Source of the DNA: Costus lasius
Lineage: Eukaryota > Streptophyta > Magnoliopsida > Zingiberales > Costaceae
Reading direction: 5' to 3'
Length of the DNA: 64,000 bases
NCBI GenBank assembly: GCA_027563935.2
Contig: CM050454.1
Location: 24,983,501-25,047,500 of the forward strand
Below are positions 35,701 through 46,407 of the stretch, one piece after another; the first letter of the stretch is position 1, and the number at the start of each line of letters is the position of its first letter. A program made the position numbers and the translations under genes. The notes under the pieces were generated by a model that did not search any database, was not told the origin of the DNA, and saw nothing but the letters and a program-made list of their open reading frames with translations.

Positions 35701-37444
35701 CAGCTGCCCCCACAATGACTTCTTTTCCTTTTCTGCTACGAGAACTGGAGGAAGTGGCCAGTTCCCTCACATCCCTCACAACTGGTCTAGGATCTGAATT
35801 CACCTGGGGATGGTCTTCCACTAATCTGATATGAGCTAAGTACGTGGAAGCACCATGCCTCACTCCATTCGCTAGGGAGGAAGGAGTAAGCTCCTTCTCC
35901 TTCGCTTTCTTCTTCTCCTCTGTCATTCCAGTAAAGCAAGGAATGAAACAGGGATTCTTTTCATCCAGTACTAACAAACTGTAGAGATGTGGCATTGGGG
36001 TGGCCTTAGCTCTTCTCAGAAGGTCCATACCCACAATGACATCGAAGACATCTAGTTGAGTAACTAGCACTGTAGACTTCCCACTCCAGGGTCCCATCTT
36101 CACTGGGACATCATAAGATATACCCGTAGCCTTTCTTGCCTCTGCATTGACTGTTTTCACATGTGTGTTACTGGTCGACGTCTTCAGCTTCAGTTGCTCT
36201 CGCAACCGATCTGCAACAAATAAATGAGTGGCCCCAGTATCCACCATGGCTGCAATCTCTACTCCGTTCAGGCTTATGTTGGTGTACATCAGTGGGGAAG
36301 ATTTCACTGATACATTTGCTATTACCAAAGGGTTGACAGATGCACAACCCGGTGAATCTTCTTTTCCTGCGTCCTTCTTATCTGCTAGGACCGCAGCTAT
36401 TGCTCTCTTTGTAGGACAATCCCTCATTAGATGAGGGCCTTTGCACACAAAGCATGCCAGCTTCCTCTTGGGACTAGACTCATTCCTCTTCTTCTGCACA
36501 ACAGGCTTCTGATGAGTCTGAGGAACTGGTGCTTTTCCTTGTGGCTTTTGCTTATACTTGGGGACGTACTTCTTCCTACCCTTGTCTGGCACACGGGTAT
36601 GGGAAGATGAAGAAGTCACTCCCCCAGCTTGAGGTCTACTACCTCTCATATCTAATAGAGCGTCAGCAGCTACTACGGCATCTCTGTAGGTCGTTACTCC
36701 CTGTCTCCTGAGCTCTAACAGTGCCCAGTCCTGAAGACCTCCTAAAAATGATATGAATTTCTCCTCTTCACTCATGTTAGGGATCTCCAGAAGCAATGTG
36801 GCAAATTGCTTGACATAGTCCCTTACAGTGCCGGTCTGCCTTAAACTTCTGAACTGCATGCGAGCAGTAAACAGGGTGTTCGCGGGTCTAAATTGAGCTC
36901 TCATCTCTAACTTTAGATCATCCCACGACACAACCTCGGGATGCTCTCCCTCGGTCCTCGGTGCTACAGAAGTCCTCCACCAGACTTTGGCATCTCCCGT
37001 GAGGAACGATGCACAAACCTCAATTCTGTCCTCTTCTGGCACCCGAGCCGCTTTAAAGTAATGCTCCATGTCGAACAGGAAGTTTTCTAGCTCTTTTGCT
37101 ACCCTGGCTCCTCCAAAGGTAGACGGGTCAGGTATATGGCGCTTCGCTACTGGCTGTGAAGGCCCGACCCTAGCTGTGGGTGTAGGCGGGTTTGAAGCTA
37201 CCTGGGCTAAGGCTAGCTTCAACATGGCTATCTCAGCAGTTAGAGTCTCTACAGTAGACTCTAATCTCTCGACTCTGGCATCATTAGTCATCTCATAATG
37301 CCTTTGGAGCTCCCTGATCGTCTGCATACGCTCAGCTAGTGGATCTCCTTGCCATTCCGCCTCATCTATCCCAACAGCCATCTCTAGTCTGGTGAACCTA
37401 TCATCCAGATCTAGCAACTCTGGTAACTCTGTAGACTCTGCCAT
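32795..37444 (-). CDS. Chromovirus gag-pol polyprotein (1549 aa), intact
   Basis: A single frame opens with an ATG at 37444. Gag covers residues 1-300, with a coiled-coil-like N-terminus and the capsid motif [12 protein letters not shown] near 116. Then come a C-X2-C-X3-H-X4-C knuckle (331-343), protease VDTGATH (401-407), reverse transcriptase (about 640-830) with YLDD at 785-788, RNase H with TDAS at 933, and integrase with a zinc-binding end (about 1121-1161) and catalytic D1191, D1251 and E1287. A GPF module lies at 1429 and a chromodomain at about 1488-1545 ([14 protein letters not shown]). Chromodomains are known to steer integration toward marked chromatin. No inactivating change is visible. 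The ORF ends four bases before the polypurine tract. Confidence 0.97.
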   Translation of the reverse strand: MAESTELPELLDLDDRFTRLEMAVGIDEAEWQGDPLAERMQTIRELQRHYEMTNDARVERLESTVETLTAEIAMLKLALAQVASNPPTPTARVGPSQPVAKRHIPDPSTFGGARVAKELENFLFDMEHYFKAARVPEEDRIEVCASFLTGDAKVWWRTSVAPRTEGEHPEVVSWDDLKLEMRAQFRPANTLFTARMQFRSLRQTGTVRDYVKQFATLLLEIPNMSEEEKFISFLGGLQDWALLELRRQGVTTYRDAVVAADALLDMRGSRPQAGGVTSSSSHTRVPDKGRKKYVPKYKQKPQGKAPVPQTHQKPVVQKKRNESSPKRKLACFVCKGPHLMRDCPTKRAIAAVLADKKDAGKEDSPGCASVNPLVIANVSVKSSPLMYTNISLNGVEIAAMVDTGATHLFVADRLREQLKLKTSTSNTHVKTVNAEARKATGISYDVPVKMGPWSGKSTVLVTQLDVFDVIVGMDLLRRAKATPMPHLYSLLVLDEKNPCFIPCFTGMTEEKKKAKEKELTPSSLANGVRHGASTYLAHIRLVEDHPQVNSDPRPVVRDVRELATSSSSRSRKGKEVIVGAAETSLESILTSVPRSVGALLKEYKDVIPPEMPKVLPPRRDIDHQIELVPGAVPPAQPPYRMPPLELAELRKQLNELLESGYIQPSKAPYGAPVLFQKKKDGSLRMCVDYRALNKVTVRNAYPIPLIQDLLDRLANAKIFSKLDLRSGYWQVRIAEGDEPKTTCVTRYGSFEFMVMPFGLTNAPATFCNLMNNILNPFLDKFVVVYLDDIVVYSSDLKEHEKHLKQVLQVLRDNKLYLKAEKCEFAQTEIQFLGHVVSQGSVRMDNDKIKAIWDWPSPSSVTQLRSFLGLANFYRRFIMGYSKVVAPLTDLLRKDKTWCWEDTHQEAFETLKKLVTSEPVLKLPDFSQGFEVHTDASDRALGGVLVQDGRPVAYESRKLKAAELNYSAHEKEMLAVVHCLRLWRIYLLGSHFIVKTDNIANTFFQTQKKLSARQARWQELLAEFDFSWEHKPGKCHQVPDALSRISSVAMVCALSRAEGKIFQYLKQTASTDKAYQKLVAQIREGIVRRFYVDEDGLIMAQGGRTYVPASGDIRFGLMREFHDTVWAGHPGGHRMYALLRRGWFWPGMKSDIEHFVKTCLVCQQDKIERRLEAGLLQPLPTPARPFMSVSMDFITHFPVFDGLGSVLVVVDRFSKYAIFVAAPEECSAEVTANLFFQHVVKHFGLPRDIISDRDTRFTGRFWGSLFKKLGTDLKMSTAFHPQTDGQTERINAMVEEYLRHFVSATQRNWPFLLDTAQFAYNIQVSSATGKSPFEMVLGYQPATPVDNLTSGASSRNKAANQYVKDRVELWEEARDSLRKASNRMVKYANRHRRHVEFEVGDLVLLKLTPQMWRKIVAGTVHRGLVPKYEGPFTVVKRVGTVAYKLNLPKHYKLHPTFHVSFLKKFHSDDLRSERQQVRRKPARGSVEYAKQPLKILNHRIYGWSSKGQKAEMLVQWQGEAEEDATWEKMADLEQFHWLFKRYEEALGGEV

Positions 37445-37661
37445 CTGGTGCTGTGATGGTTAAACTGTGCTGACAGTTGAGTGGACCCCGAAACTGATCG
37501 ATAAGTCGTGTAACTGAGGATTTACGCCCCGGCGCTAAGCACCGACGTACGCAACTCCCAAACAGCACAACGACTCACGTCTATATCTCGGTGTCACAAA
37601 CAACCACTGCTTGTCAGGTTGAGTTGTTGCAACGGATCTGATATCAATCTGATCTTGCGCT

Positions 37662-37675
37662 GGCCTCTGATACCA
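37662..37675 (-). other. Primer binding site of the chromovirus (initiator tRNA-Met)
   Basis: The minus strand reads TGGTATCAGAGGCC four bases after the 5-prime LTR. It is the same primer as that of the surrounding gag-only element. Confidence 0.9.
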
Positions 37676-37679
37676 CAAT

Positions 37680-39502
37680 TGTCACGCCCCAATTTTTCGC
37701 TGTGTAAATTGAGCGTGATGGCACGACTTACACACTGTGTAACCCTGGTATCAAAAGTTACACAATGAGTAACCCGTCAGCCTACTACTCAAATACACGC
37801 GCTATATGCACGTGCGCGCTGCGGAAGTCTAAGAATCGTCTATGCCCCAACTCAAACCCCTCGATCCCCGGATGGGATGTCCGTGCCCCGATCAAATATC
37901 TCTGTGCTCTGTGGATCACTGTGCTCCCGGGCTGATATCTGACGGTCTGGGCCTAATCTTCTCCTAGCCCTAGACCTACGTCAATGAGCGGCGGGTGGGC
38001 AGCACACGTTGCTCCTCAACCCAATATGCCCCTCAAAGACCGTCCTTAATACGTATAGCGCCCTGTGCAATACACGCACACAAGTCACAGGCAATGCAAT
38101 AGTCGGGCACTAGACATATGCCCCGATCCTAAGCAGATATATCGACCACTACACAACAAGGAGGGAACGCCCTATAGAGTAGGTGCGCCCGCCCCTAATC
38201 ACACCGAGGCCTCAGCTGGCCAGGCAGTACACAATGAATATAAAAGTGAGGAAAACCCCTCCACTACCCAATGTGGGCTGAGGGATCAAAAACCTCACAC
38301 TTACACTACACAGCAGTCTTATACAATGAATTACAATGCCCTAACTACGAAAGCATGTAAATGTACCTCCAAGGATCGCCCGACCCTTGGGAGCCGTTTG
38401 TACAAGTTGGCTTCAGTTGCTCCTCGCCGGAAAACCACTTTAGACCGCTGGAAACTCCTTCCCAAAGCTGCCCAAGTTGCTGCCCCCTTGAAGCTCCAAC
38501 AAGCCGAATGCAAGGGGACTCCTTCCCCTTTGCTGCCGTGAGAGGGGGAAGCCCTTCCCCCTTAGATCCGAGTAGGGTAGAACCCCTACAAGCTGCTGCC
38601 TCCTCTCCACACTCGCCCCACCAGCTGGTGGTCGCCACCCCTCAACTCAAGCAACCCAAGGTGGCCGGAAATAGGGATGGTGGTGGCCGGAAAAGCTGCT
38701 GCCAAGCTGCTGCTCTAGCTGAGCCGAAAGTGGGGATTCTCCTCCCACTTGGTGCTGATCCTCTCCAAGACTCAGCCACCTGAAGGTAGCCTCACCTCTT
38801 GAGCTCAAGAGGCCTCCCTCTCGCCGGAGAAGGAAGTGGAAAGGCTGCTGCCGCCGGCTGCTCCACAAGCTGGCCGAGAATGGGGCTGCTCTTCCTCTCG
38901 GTCTTCCCCTCCTCCAAGACCCAGCAACCAAGATGGATGCCGCACCCTTTGCTGCCCCAAAGGACCCTCACTCCCGCCGGAGATGATGGTGGAAGATGGC
39001 TGGAAAAGCTGTAGAGGAAATCGCCCACAAATCGCCCCCAAATGTGTGCAGCCGCCAAGCTCAAAGTTCGGATCTTGTGTTGCCGATTAGGGTTGTCCCC
39101 CTAATCCAAAATGCTTCAATCTTCACTTACTCTCTCAGCCCTTAGATGTGCTTTGAGATTAGTGAAATCCATGAGGAGTATAAGAGAAATGCGCCCCTTC
39201 CCTTATCAGCGAATGACCCAAGCTCGGGTTGGCCATCCCCTTCAACATAAGAATCTGCACTCCTCTTGGTCATGGGTTCGAGACTCACCCATGCCATATT
39301 TTTTTCTTTTTTGCTTGTACACTCTTGTACAAGTCTATAAATTTTGCTAAGTGTCCCATGCTACATCTTAACACATTTCTTTGTGATTTTTGCCCCCTTC
39401 TACATCAGGCCTCACCCTAAAATGAGGGTCTCTCCCTGCTCATAACCTCTATGAGTATGCAGAGGGGTCTGGGTGTGTACCCCGCACACCCAGGTCGTCA
39501 CA
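37680..39502 (-). repeat. Chromovirus 5-prime LTR (1823 bp)
   Basis: Second LTR copy. Differences seen by eye are G32067 against T38792, one C lost near 38851, and C32277 against T39001. It is followed by the target duplication CCTGC. Confidence 0.95.
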
Positions 39503-39835
39503 CCTGCCCTCTCCACCAAGTTATAGGTCTAGGGTCTACTCAATATTTACTTAGTGCCCTGTATCGTTTTCTTGTATTGCTGCCTTTTTATCAATATATA
39601 CACCGGCGGGGTGTTCGGGTGACTCATTTCACCGAGCATTTTACTCACCGTTCTGTGTAAATCTATTGTGCCTCTTGAATGCTGTGGTTACCCTCGAAAT
39701 TACACATTGTTGCCTCGGGTTTTAGATTGACGCTTCCGCATATTGTGCGTATGTGCACACAGGATTAAGGCTTAACACTACTCCAAGTAGTGTGCCGCAC
39801 GGACATTTGGCACCAAGCAAAGTTCGTCCGTGACA
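39503..39835 (+). repeat. Gag-only element 5-prime LTR, second part
   Basis: Resumes with the duplicated CCTGC and runs to CGTCCGTGACA. Both parts without one CCTGC copy add up to 715 bp, the exact length of the 3-prime LTR. A TATA-like AATATATACA lies near 39593. Confidence 0.95.
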
Positions 39836-39837
39836 AG

Positions 39838-39851
39838 TGGTATCAGAGCGG
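39838..39851 (+). other. Primer binding site of the gag-only element (initiator tRNA-Met)
   Basis: TGGTATCAGAGCGG lies two bases after the LTR end, complementary to the initiator methionine tRNA end. Confidence 0.92.
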
Positions 39852-39882
39852 CGAGTTTGTTGCCTTTGTGACAAGTCTCAAG

Positions 39883-41463
39883 ATGTCTATGTACGAGGGA
39901 ACCGATGTGGAAACATTAGTGGGCAACCCTCCCATGTTGGATAGGGAGGAAAGACGAAGAAGGCACCGTGAACGCCAAGAAGCGCGTTTCACCGATATTG
40001 AAAGCCAACTAGATTTGATCGATTCCAAACATGCTGGCTTGGCAGCGGAAATGGAGGGACACGAAGTAAATGCTCGTGAGTCCATCAGGTTTTTGAGGAC
40101 TCAAATTGAGGAATTGAAGGCGCAGATGGCCGTCCTCACCATGGCATTGCACGCAGGAGGGGGAAATGTGCAACCCCAACGTGCACAAATGAGGGTTCCT
40201 GAACCCCAAAGTTATAATGGTACTCGAGACGCCAAAGAACTCGAGAACTTTTTGTTTGACATGGAACAATATTTCCTTGTCACAGGCACCGATTCGGAAG
40301 GTCTCAAGATTGCCACGGCAACATGGTATCTAACCGGTGACGCAAAGCTATGGTGGCGCACCAGAGTGCAAGATGGCACTGACACCATGAAGAGTTGGGA
40401 GGAACTTAAACAGGCACTAAAGACCCAATTCCGTCCCGAGAACATGGGATTGATGGTGAGGAAAAAGTTGTCGAACCTCCGTCACGCAGATGACATCCGT
40501 GATTATGTTAGGAAGTTCGCATCTATCTCCCTAGACATCAAGATGGCGGATGAGGAAAAGTTATTCTTCTTCATCGATGGCTTGCAACCGTGGGCACAAC
40601 AAGAGTTGCAAAGGAGGAATGTCCAAGATTTTGCATCCGCACAAGCTGCAGCGGAGCAACTAACTGACTTCAAGCTCGTGGAAAGGCGCCGATCTTCACC
40701 TCCACAGCGACCCTATCCAGGGAAGGGGAACAGTCAGAGGGACAATCATGGGAGTCCTCCGCACCGTAATGGGAATCAATATGGGAGAAGTCCACCGCAC
40801 AGTCCGCGGAATAACGGGACTCAACAACAGAACAGACCCCAGCGACCCCAAAACGGTGGCAACCAAAGAAGCCCACTGCACAACCGACCACACATATGTT
40901 ATTTATGTGGCGGTAACCATCACATATATGATTGCAAACAGAGGAAGATGTTGAACGCAATGTTGGTTGAGAAGGCTTCAACCGACAAAAAGCAGAAAGG
41001 GAAAGCCCCGATGATGCCATCATCTAGCTCAAGTGACTCAGATGGCACCATTGTTATTTCGGGCAAGCCTTCCTCTTTAAAGACGCCGAGGATAGGCGCA
41101 ATCGCTTGTTCTTCCAAGACGCCAAGGATAGGCGCACTCAAGATGATCAACCCGAGCAATGCTCAAGTGGGGGAGCAACATTCGAAGAGACGACCTAGCC
41201 GACAACATTGGCGACCCAAAAAGACTTGGGATTGCTTTATATGTGGCGGAAAGCACCAACCCTGGACTTGCCCCCAGAAGAAGATTTTGCACGCCTTGGT
41301 AGCCGAGGAGGCCGCAACCATGAAGCCAAAGGAGAAGAAGGTCGCATTCTCTCCGAGTTCTGATTGCGACACTGATGAAGGCAGAAGTTTTCCTTCACCG
41401 CAGCGCAATGATCATGAAGCTTCAACTTCGAAGGCCACCTACAAGGATGTTTTGTGTCGATGA
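39883..41463 (+). CDS. Gag of the gag-only element (526 aa), duplicated zinc-knuckle module
   Basis: I start at the ATG at 39883 because the in-frame upstream extension runs back through the primer site into the LTR. The N-terminus has charged helices (REERRRRHRERQEARF). The capsid domain from about residue 118 contains [23 protein letters not shown] and RDYVRKFA and is about 35-40 percent identical by eye to the gag of the nested chromovirus. After a proline/asparagine/arginine-rich linker come two C-X2-C-X3-H-X4-C knuckles, residues 339-351 and 451-463. Each is followed by a similar lysine/alanine segment and a serine/aspartate patch. Between them KTPRIGA occurs twice. The stop is followed by the polypurine tract. 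Confidence 0.93.
   Translation: MSMYEGTDVETLVGNPPMLDREERRRRHRERQEARFTDIESQLDLIDSKHAGLAAEMEGHEVNARESIRFLRTQIEELKAQMAVLTMALHAGGGNVQPQRAQMRVPEPQSYNGTRDAKELENFLFDMEQYFLVTGTDSEGLKIATATWYLTGDAKLWWRTRVQDGTDTMKSWEELKQALKTQFRPENMGLMVRKKLSNLRHADDIRDYVRKFASISLDIKMADEEKLFFFIDGLQPWAQQELQRRNVQDFASAQAAAEQLTDFKLVERRRSSPPQRPYPGKGNSQRDNHGSPPHRNGNQYGRSPPHSPRNNGTQQQNRPQRPQNGGNQRSPLHNRPHICYLCGGNHHIYDCKQRKMLNAMLVEKASTDKKQKGKAPMMPSSSSSDSDGTIVISGKPSSLKTPRIGAIACSSKTPRIGALKMINPSNAQVGEQHSKRRPSRQHWRPKKTWDCFICGGKHQPWTCPQKKILHALVAEEAATMKPKEKKVAFSPSSDCDTDEGRSFPSPQRNDHEASTSKATYKDVLCR
41163..41175 (+). repeat. Internal copy of the polypurine tract inside gag
   Basis: TCAAGTGGGGGAG is identical to the 13 bases at 41477-41489 that precede the 3-prime LTR. 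It lies after the first knuckle module at about the distance the real tract lies after the second, so both seem to belong to one duplicated unit of roughly 315-335 bp. Confidence 0.75.
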
Positions 41464-41476
41464 GGGCATCGACCGT

Positions 41477-41491
41477 TCAAGTGGGGGAGAA
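41477..41491 (+). other. Polypurine tract of the gag-only element
   Basis: TCAAGTGGGGGAGAA directly precedes the 3-prime LTR start TGTCAGGG at 41492. Confidence 0.85.
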
Positions 41492-42206
41492 TGTCAGGGA
41501 TCGGAGGAGTTTGTGTGTAATTCCACTGTTACCTGACCCTGACACTATCTTTTTGTGTAAAACTCTGGGGATATGTAGTTTCATGTAAAAGCAGGGTTTG
41601 GCACATGAGTACCATGTGTTTTGGTCTTTGGGGTTGTTATGCACTTGGGGGACTGTCCCGGGGCATGTACATGTGAGTGGGGGACTGTGTTTTCACAAGT
41701 ACTCCAGGATGGGGGGCTCAAATGTGTAAAATTAGCCTACCCATCCCTTGTGAAGCCTTCTACTCACACCCCTTAGATTGTGTACTTGGGATAGTATTGA
41801 GAGGGGTGGTAGTGCCTTGGTTAAATGCAGTCTTGTGATCCCATGCAAGTATAAAATTGCAAGGTTCCACACACCTGCCCTCTCCACCAAGTTATAGGTC
41901 TAGGGTCTACTCAATATTTACTTAGTGCCCTGTATCGTTTTCTTGTATTGCTGCCTTTTTATCAATATATACACCGGCGGGGTGTTCGGGTGACTCATTT
42001 CACCGAGCATTTTACTCACCGTTCTGTGTAAATCTATTGTGCCTCTTGAATGCTGTGGTTACCCTCGAAATTACACATTGTTGCCTCGGGTTTTAGATTG
42101 ACGCTTCCGCATATTGTGCGTATGTGCACACAGGATTAAGGCTTAACACTACTCCAAGTAGTGTGCCGCACGGACATTTGGCACCAAGCAAAGTTCGTCC
42201 GTGACA
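41492..42206 (+). repeat. Gag-only element 3-prime LTR (715 bp)
   Basis: Uninterrupted copy, TGTCAGGG to CCGTGACA, so the ends form a short TGTCA/TGACA inverted repeat. I see no difference from the split 5-prime LTR. Confidence 0.96.
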
Positions 42207-42211
42207 CTGGG

Positions 42212-42691
42212 GAGTCTTCCCAAGTGTCTTCTAGAGGTGTTTGGTCACACCCCCATGCATCTGTGACTCTGTCACTTAAATAGCTCAGTAGGCTATTTCT
42301 TCAAGCAGGGAAACCAAAGGTAAAGCCATGCGAGCATTGCAATGCCATTGCAACACGCAATGGGAAATAGTTGGAAGAGCCATCGGCACCTGATTCAATA
42401 CTAGACCAAGAGGTGCAAGATGATGAACCCACTAAGGAATAGGGAAATGAAGGTGAAGCATCTTCGCGAGAAAGGGAGCCATAGCCAGTTTATGTACCAC
42501 CACCTCCCTACAAACTACCAGTACCCTTTCCTCAAAGATTGGCAAAGGCTAAACTCAACAAGCAATTTGGAAAATTTTTGGAGGTACTCAAAAAGCTTTA
42601 TATTAATACTCCTTTCACTGATGCATTGTCGCGATGCCTTCATACGCTAAATTTTTGAAAGAAATATTGTCCAACAAGAGAAAGTTGGAAG
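42212..42691 (+). pseudogene. Athila-B gag C-terminus and protease start
   Basis: With two stops, the frame gives EHCNAIATRNGK, EEPSAPDSILDQEVQDDEPTKE and then YVPPPPYKLPVPFPQRLAKAKL, the gag end and gag-protease junction typical of Athila elements, followed by LEVLKKLYINTPFTDA. Copia-3 enters at GGAAG (42687-42691). The protease resumes at 51661. The left limit is uncertain. It probably continues the gag half at 22858-23392. Confidence 0.75.
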
Positions 42692-44318
42692 TGAAGGTCA
42701 AACCCTAGTTCACATGCGCATCTAGGAGATCTTGCATAGGCGAAAAACTAGGTTTGATAGGATCGAGAGGCAAGATAATATGAGCAACCATAAAAATGCG
42801 TTACCATTGCCATTGATCGAGTGGCGACTTGGAAGAAGAAAGGGCGAGCGGCTCTTCTCCAAAGGAAATCGCACACAAGAAGATGATGACTTCTTCCTTG
42901 TATTCCTTGTGCTAGCAAAGATCCAAGGAGTCCTAGATCGTGTTTGAGGAGATGTCTTTTTTTCTTTTGCTGGCCGAACTTCCTCTTGTCGTGAAGATCA
43001 TCCACACGAGAGGAGAGGGGGCGAGAGAGAGATAGGCGTTCGAACGTGGGGGCGTTTTCTCAAAGAAAACGGCTTCCAAAAATAGTAAGTCCATAACCCC
43101 ATGTTTAACTCCACTTGAAGCCATCGATAACTCCTCTCTCAATTGAACCATGCGTTCACCAAGTGAATCGGTTCAATTATTTTTGGTTCAAAGACCAAAT
43201 CGAACCCACCATGGTCTTGATCTCTTTAAACCAAATGGTTCAAGATCTAACCACACATCTCTCGACCCTCTTGATCTCTATGATCAAGCATCAATTCTCT
43301 CGATCGAAGCTTACCGATCTCAAGCCCTAATCAATCAAACATGATCAGACCAGATCTCACTTCCAATCAGAGTTTAAATTCCTTTAAACTGAACCAGAAC
43401 AATTCAGTCCACACGATCTGACACAAGTAAGCCATATCATCAAATTGTGCGACCCTAAGGGTTTCCTTCAATGTCGGTAACGATAACTTACGTTATCACG
43501 ATCAGAGAGGGGTATCTAGCAACACATCACTGTCTCCCGATATGAAGGAAAGAGTCTTCCAAGACTACACCCAAACCATAGCACAAGTGTGAATCCAATT
43601 CACTCGGCATACATGTTCCCTTTGCCACTGGACGTTCTTATTGGACAAGCCTGTCAAGCCTGTAATTCCAACATGATGAGAATGGTTAGATCAGATGAAC
43701 ATAGTCATCTGGGTATGGCCATACACTTTCTCAACCATCTCATCCAGGGGGCCCTTTAGAACATCACACTCCAACTAGGAGAGGCAATCCTATATCTATC
43801 ACCAGTGTCCTAACATGAGTCATGCCCACCATCCAAGATAATCCTTAACCATTATCTTTCAAATGATATTGAACTACCTCAAAACAATGTCAATCATCAT
43901 TTAGAAACACAAGTGATCTCAAGTCAGAGGGAGTATACCACTTGCTTGCTTATAAGGATTTATTCACATTGTGACAAACAATTGAATATCCTAAGTAGGG
44001 TTAGTCCAGTACATCCAATGCACCTATGCGTCTAAATCTTATTCCATGCTCGAAGCATCCTATAAGATTAGAACACATATTAGTCTCAATCATATCAAGG
44101 CTGTCTCATGTTCACCAAGATATCTCGACTAAGGACAATACTGCATGTCAGCCAAGCTGAAACACCAATGAGACATTATTCAGAAGTATACATACAGCAG
44201 CAGATAATGCAACAATCTGAATAACAACAATTGCCTTTATAAACATATACATAGTTTATACATGATACTGATAACAGCCCAAGGCCTCAAACATTAGCCT
44301 TAAGGGCATACCCCAACA
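42692..44318 (-). repeat. Copia-3 3-prime LTR (1627 bp)
   Basis: TGAAGGTCAAACC to ATACCCCAACA on the plus strand, same length as the copy at 50034-51660. Followed by the polypurine tract (minus strand GTGCAAGTGGGAGAT, 44319-44333). Confidence 0.95.
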
Positions 44319-44421
44319 ATCTCCCACTTGCACTTAAACTAATGGTTGAGAAATCTCAAACCCATATTATTACAGTGCTTTTCATGCTTCTGCTGCGCCA
44401 GAGGCTTTGTAAGCGGGTCAG

Positions 44422-46407
44422 CTAGATTGTCATCTGTATGTACCTTGCAGATCTTGATCTCTTTAAATCTATGATCTCACGGATCAAATGAAACCTTCTC
44501 TGTATGTGCTTGGACTTCTGGTGTGACCGTGGTTCCTTTGCTTGTGCAATCGCTCTAGTGTTATCACAGAAGATAACCAGTGGATCTGCACTCGAAGGAA
44601 CAACACCAAGTTCTTGAATGAACTTACGAATCCACACTGCCTCCTTTGATGCTTCTGAGGCTGCAACATACTCGGCTTCTGTTGTGGAATCAGCAACAAT
44701 TGATTGTTTGAAACTCTTCCACACCACTGCTCCTCCATTCAAGCTAAAAACATAGCCTGATTGCGATCGGAAATCATCTTGGTTAGATTGGAACGAAGCG
44801 TTAGTATATCCTTCAATACTGAGTTCTTCCTGACCTCCATAAATCAAGAACATATCTTTGGTTCTTCGAAGATATTTCAAAATGCTCTTGACTGCAATCC
44901 AGTGTGCCTTCCCTGGATTACTTTGGAACCGACTGGTCACGCTTAACCCGTAAGCGACGTCTGGGCGAGTACACAACATCGCATACATGATAGACCCAAT
45001 AGCCGAAGCATAAGGCATATTATCCATCTCATCTTTCTCAGACTGTGTTTGAGGACACTGGCTCTTTGAAAGATTCAGACCATGTCTGACTGGAAGATAT
45101 CCTCTTTTAGAATTTTCTAAATGAAATCTCTCCAGGACCTTATCGATGTAAGTACTCTGGCACAGCCCGAGAAGCCTATTAGATCTATCTCTATAGATCT
45201 TCACACCTAGTACATTGGCTGCTTCTCCTAAATCTTTCATCTGGAAACATTTTCTTAACCATGCTTTGACTGCATGCAGTTTAGGAATATCGTTTCCAAT
45301 GATTAAGATATCATCGACGTAGAGGACTAAGAAAGTAATCACGCTCCCACTAAACCTTTTATACACACACGGGTCATCTTCATTTTTGATGAAACCAAAT
45401 TCACAGACTGATTCATCAAAACGAATATTCCAGCTTCTTGATGCTTGTTTAAGTCCATAAATGGACTTCTTTAATTTGTATATTTTATGACGTTCTGATG
45501 GATTGATGAAACCTTCAGGCTGTGTCATATACACATCCTCTTCTAGTTTTCCATTAAGGAAAGCGGTCTTCACATCCATTTGCCAGATCTCATAATCATA
45601 ATATGCTGCTATCGCGAGAATAATCCGAATGGATTTGAACATGGCTACAGGAGAGAAAGTTTCATCATAATCTATCCCGTAGATTTGTTTGAAACCTTTC
45701 GCAACTAGCCTGCCCTTATAGGTAACTACGTTACCATCCATGTCTATCTTCTTCTTGAAGATCCACTTACAGCCTATAGCGATTACTCCCGGAGGTGGAT
45801 CAACCAAATCCCAGACTTGGTTGTCAGACATGGAGTCCATCTCGGCTCGCATAGCTTCAAGCCATCTTGCTGATTCCGGTCCACTGACCGCATCCGCATA
45901 AGTAAGGGGTTCATCATTAATGATGTAGATTCCGTCATAGCGCTCAGGCTGACGACGAATCCTTCCCGATCTACGCGGTTCCCGTGATATCTGAGCCTCA
46001 GGTTGAACATTAACCTGTTCTATTTGCTCAGGCTCATCCAACTGAGCTTGACTACTTTGTCCCTCTTCTGGATTTTCATCCAGCTTTATTTCTCTCCCAC
46101 TGGCCTCTTGCAGAAGAAATTCCTTCTCAAGAAAAATAGCCGTTCGAGCAACAAATACTTTGTTCTCTTTGGGATAGTAGAAATAATAACCCTTAGTTTC
46201 TTTAGGGTAACCGACAAAGATACATTTATCTGATCTGCTCTCCAGTTTCCCAGAGGCGAGCTTTTTGACATAAGCCTCGCAACCCCAGATTTTGATAAAT
46301 GTCAAGCTTGGCTGTTTCCCATACCATAACTCATATGGTGTCTTTGAAACGGCCTTGGATGGCACTCGGTTAGCACCTTTACAGCTGTTTCCAGTGCAAA
46401 TCCCCAA
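44422..46407 (-). pseudogene. Copia-3 pol: linker, reverse transcriptase, RNase H
   Basis: A 661-residue frame covers the end of integrase (RVPSKAVSKTPYELWYG), the RRSGRIRR linker, reverse transcriptase with FLVLYVDDILIIGND and RNase H with DSTTEAEYVAAS. At about 44460 a small length change after REIID shifts the frame, so the last RNase H residues seen in Copia-2 are lost. At the other end a one-base loss in an A run near 46370 separates it from the gag-integrase frame. Confidence 0.9.

Larger units (their letters stand above)
30955..39502 (-). mobile_element. Complete young chromovirus (Ty3/gypsy), nested in the gag-only element LTR
   Basis: This 8548-bp element has LTRs of 1824 and 1823 bp, a primer site, one uninterrupted gag-pol ORF and a polypurine tract, with perfect CCTGC target duplication (30950-30954 and 39503-39507). 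I find two substitutions and one single-base length difference between the LTRs, which makes it very recent. The C-terminal chromodomain places it among chromoviruses, perhaps Galadriel-like from the gag style; the lineage is uncertain. It looks potentially autonomous. Confidence 0.96.
30568..42206 (+). mobile_element. Gag-only LTR retrotransposon (TR-GAG type), hosting a chromovirus in its 5-prime LTR
   Basis: Without the nested chromovirus the element is 3086 bp: a 715-bp LTR, an initiator-Met primer site, one gag ORF, a polypurine tract and a second 715-bp LTR. There is no protease, reverse transcriptase or integrase, so it must use enzymes of another element. The two LTRs look identical by eye. 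A 4-bp duplication CTGG flanks it (30564-30567 and 42207-42210). Non-autonomous LTR elements encoding only gag are a known class called TR-GAG. It lies just right of the Athila-A LTR. Confidence 0.92.

Noticed and set aside
39838..39851. tRNA gene fragments (TGGTATCAGAGC here and at three other sites)
   Set aside because: Each lies two to four bases from an LTR and only matches the tRNA 3-prime end, so they are primer binding sites.
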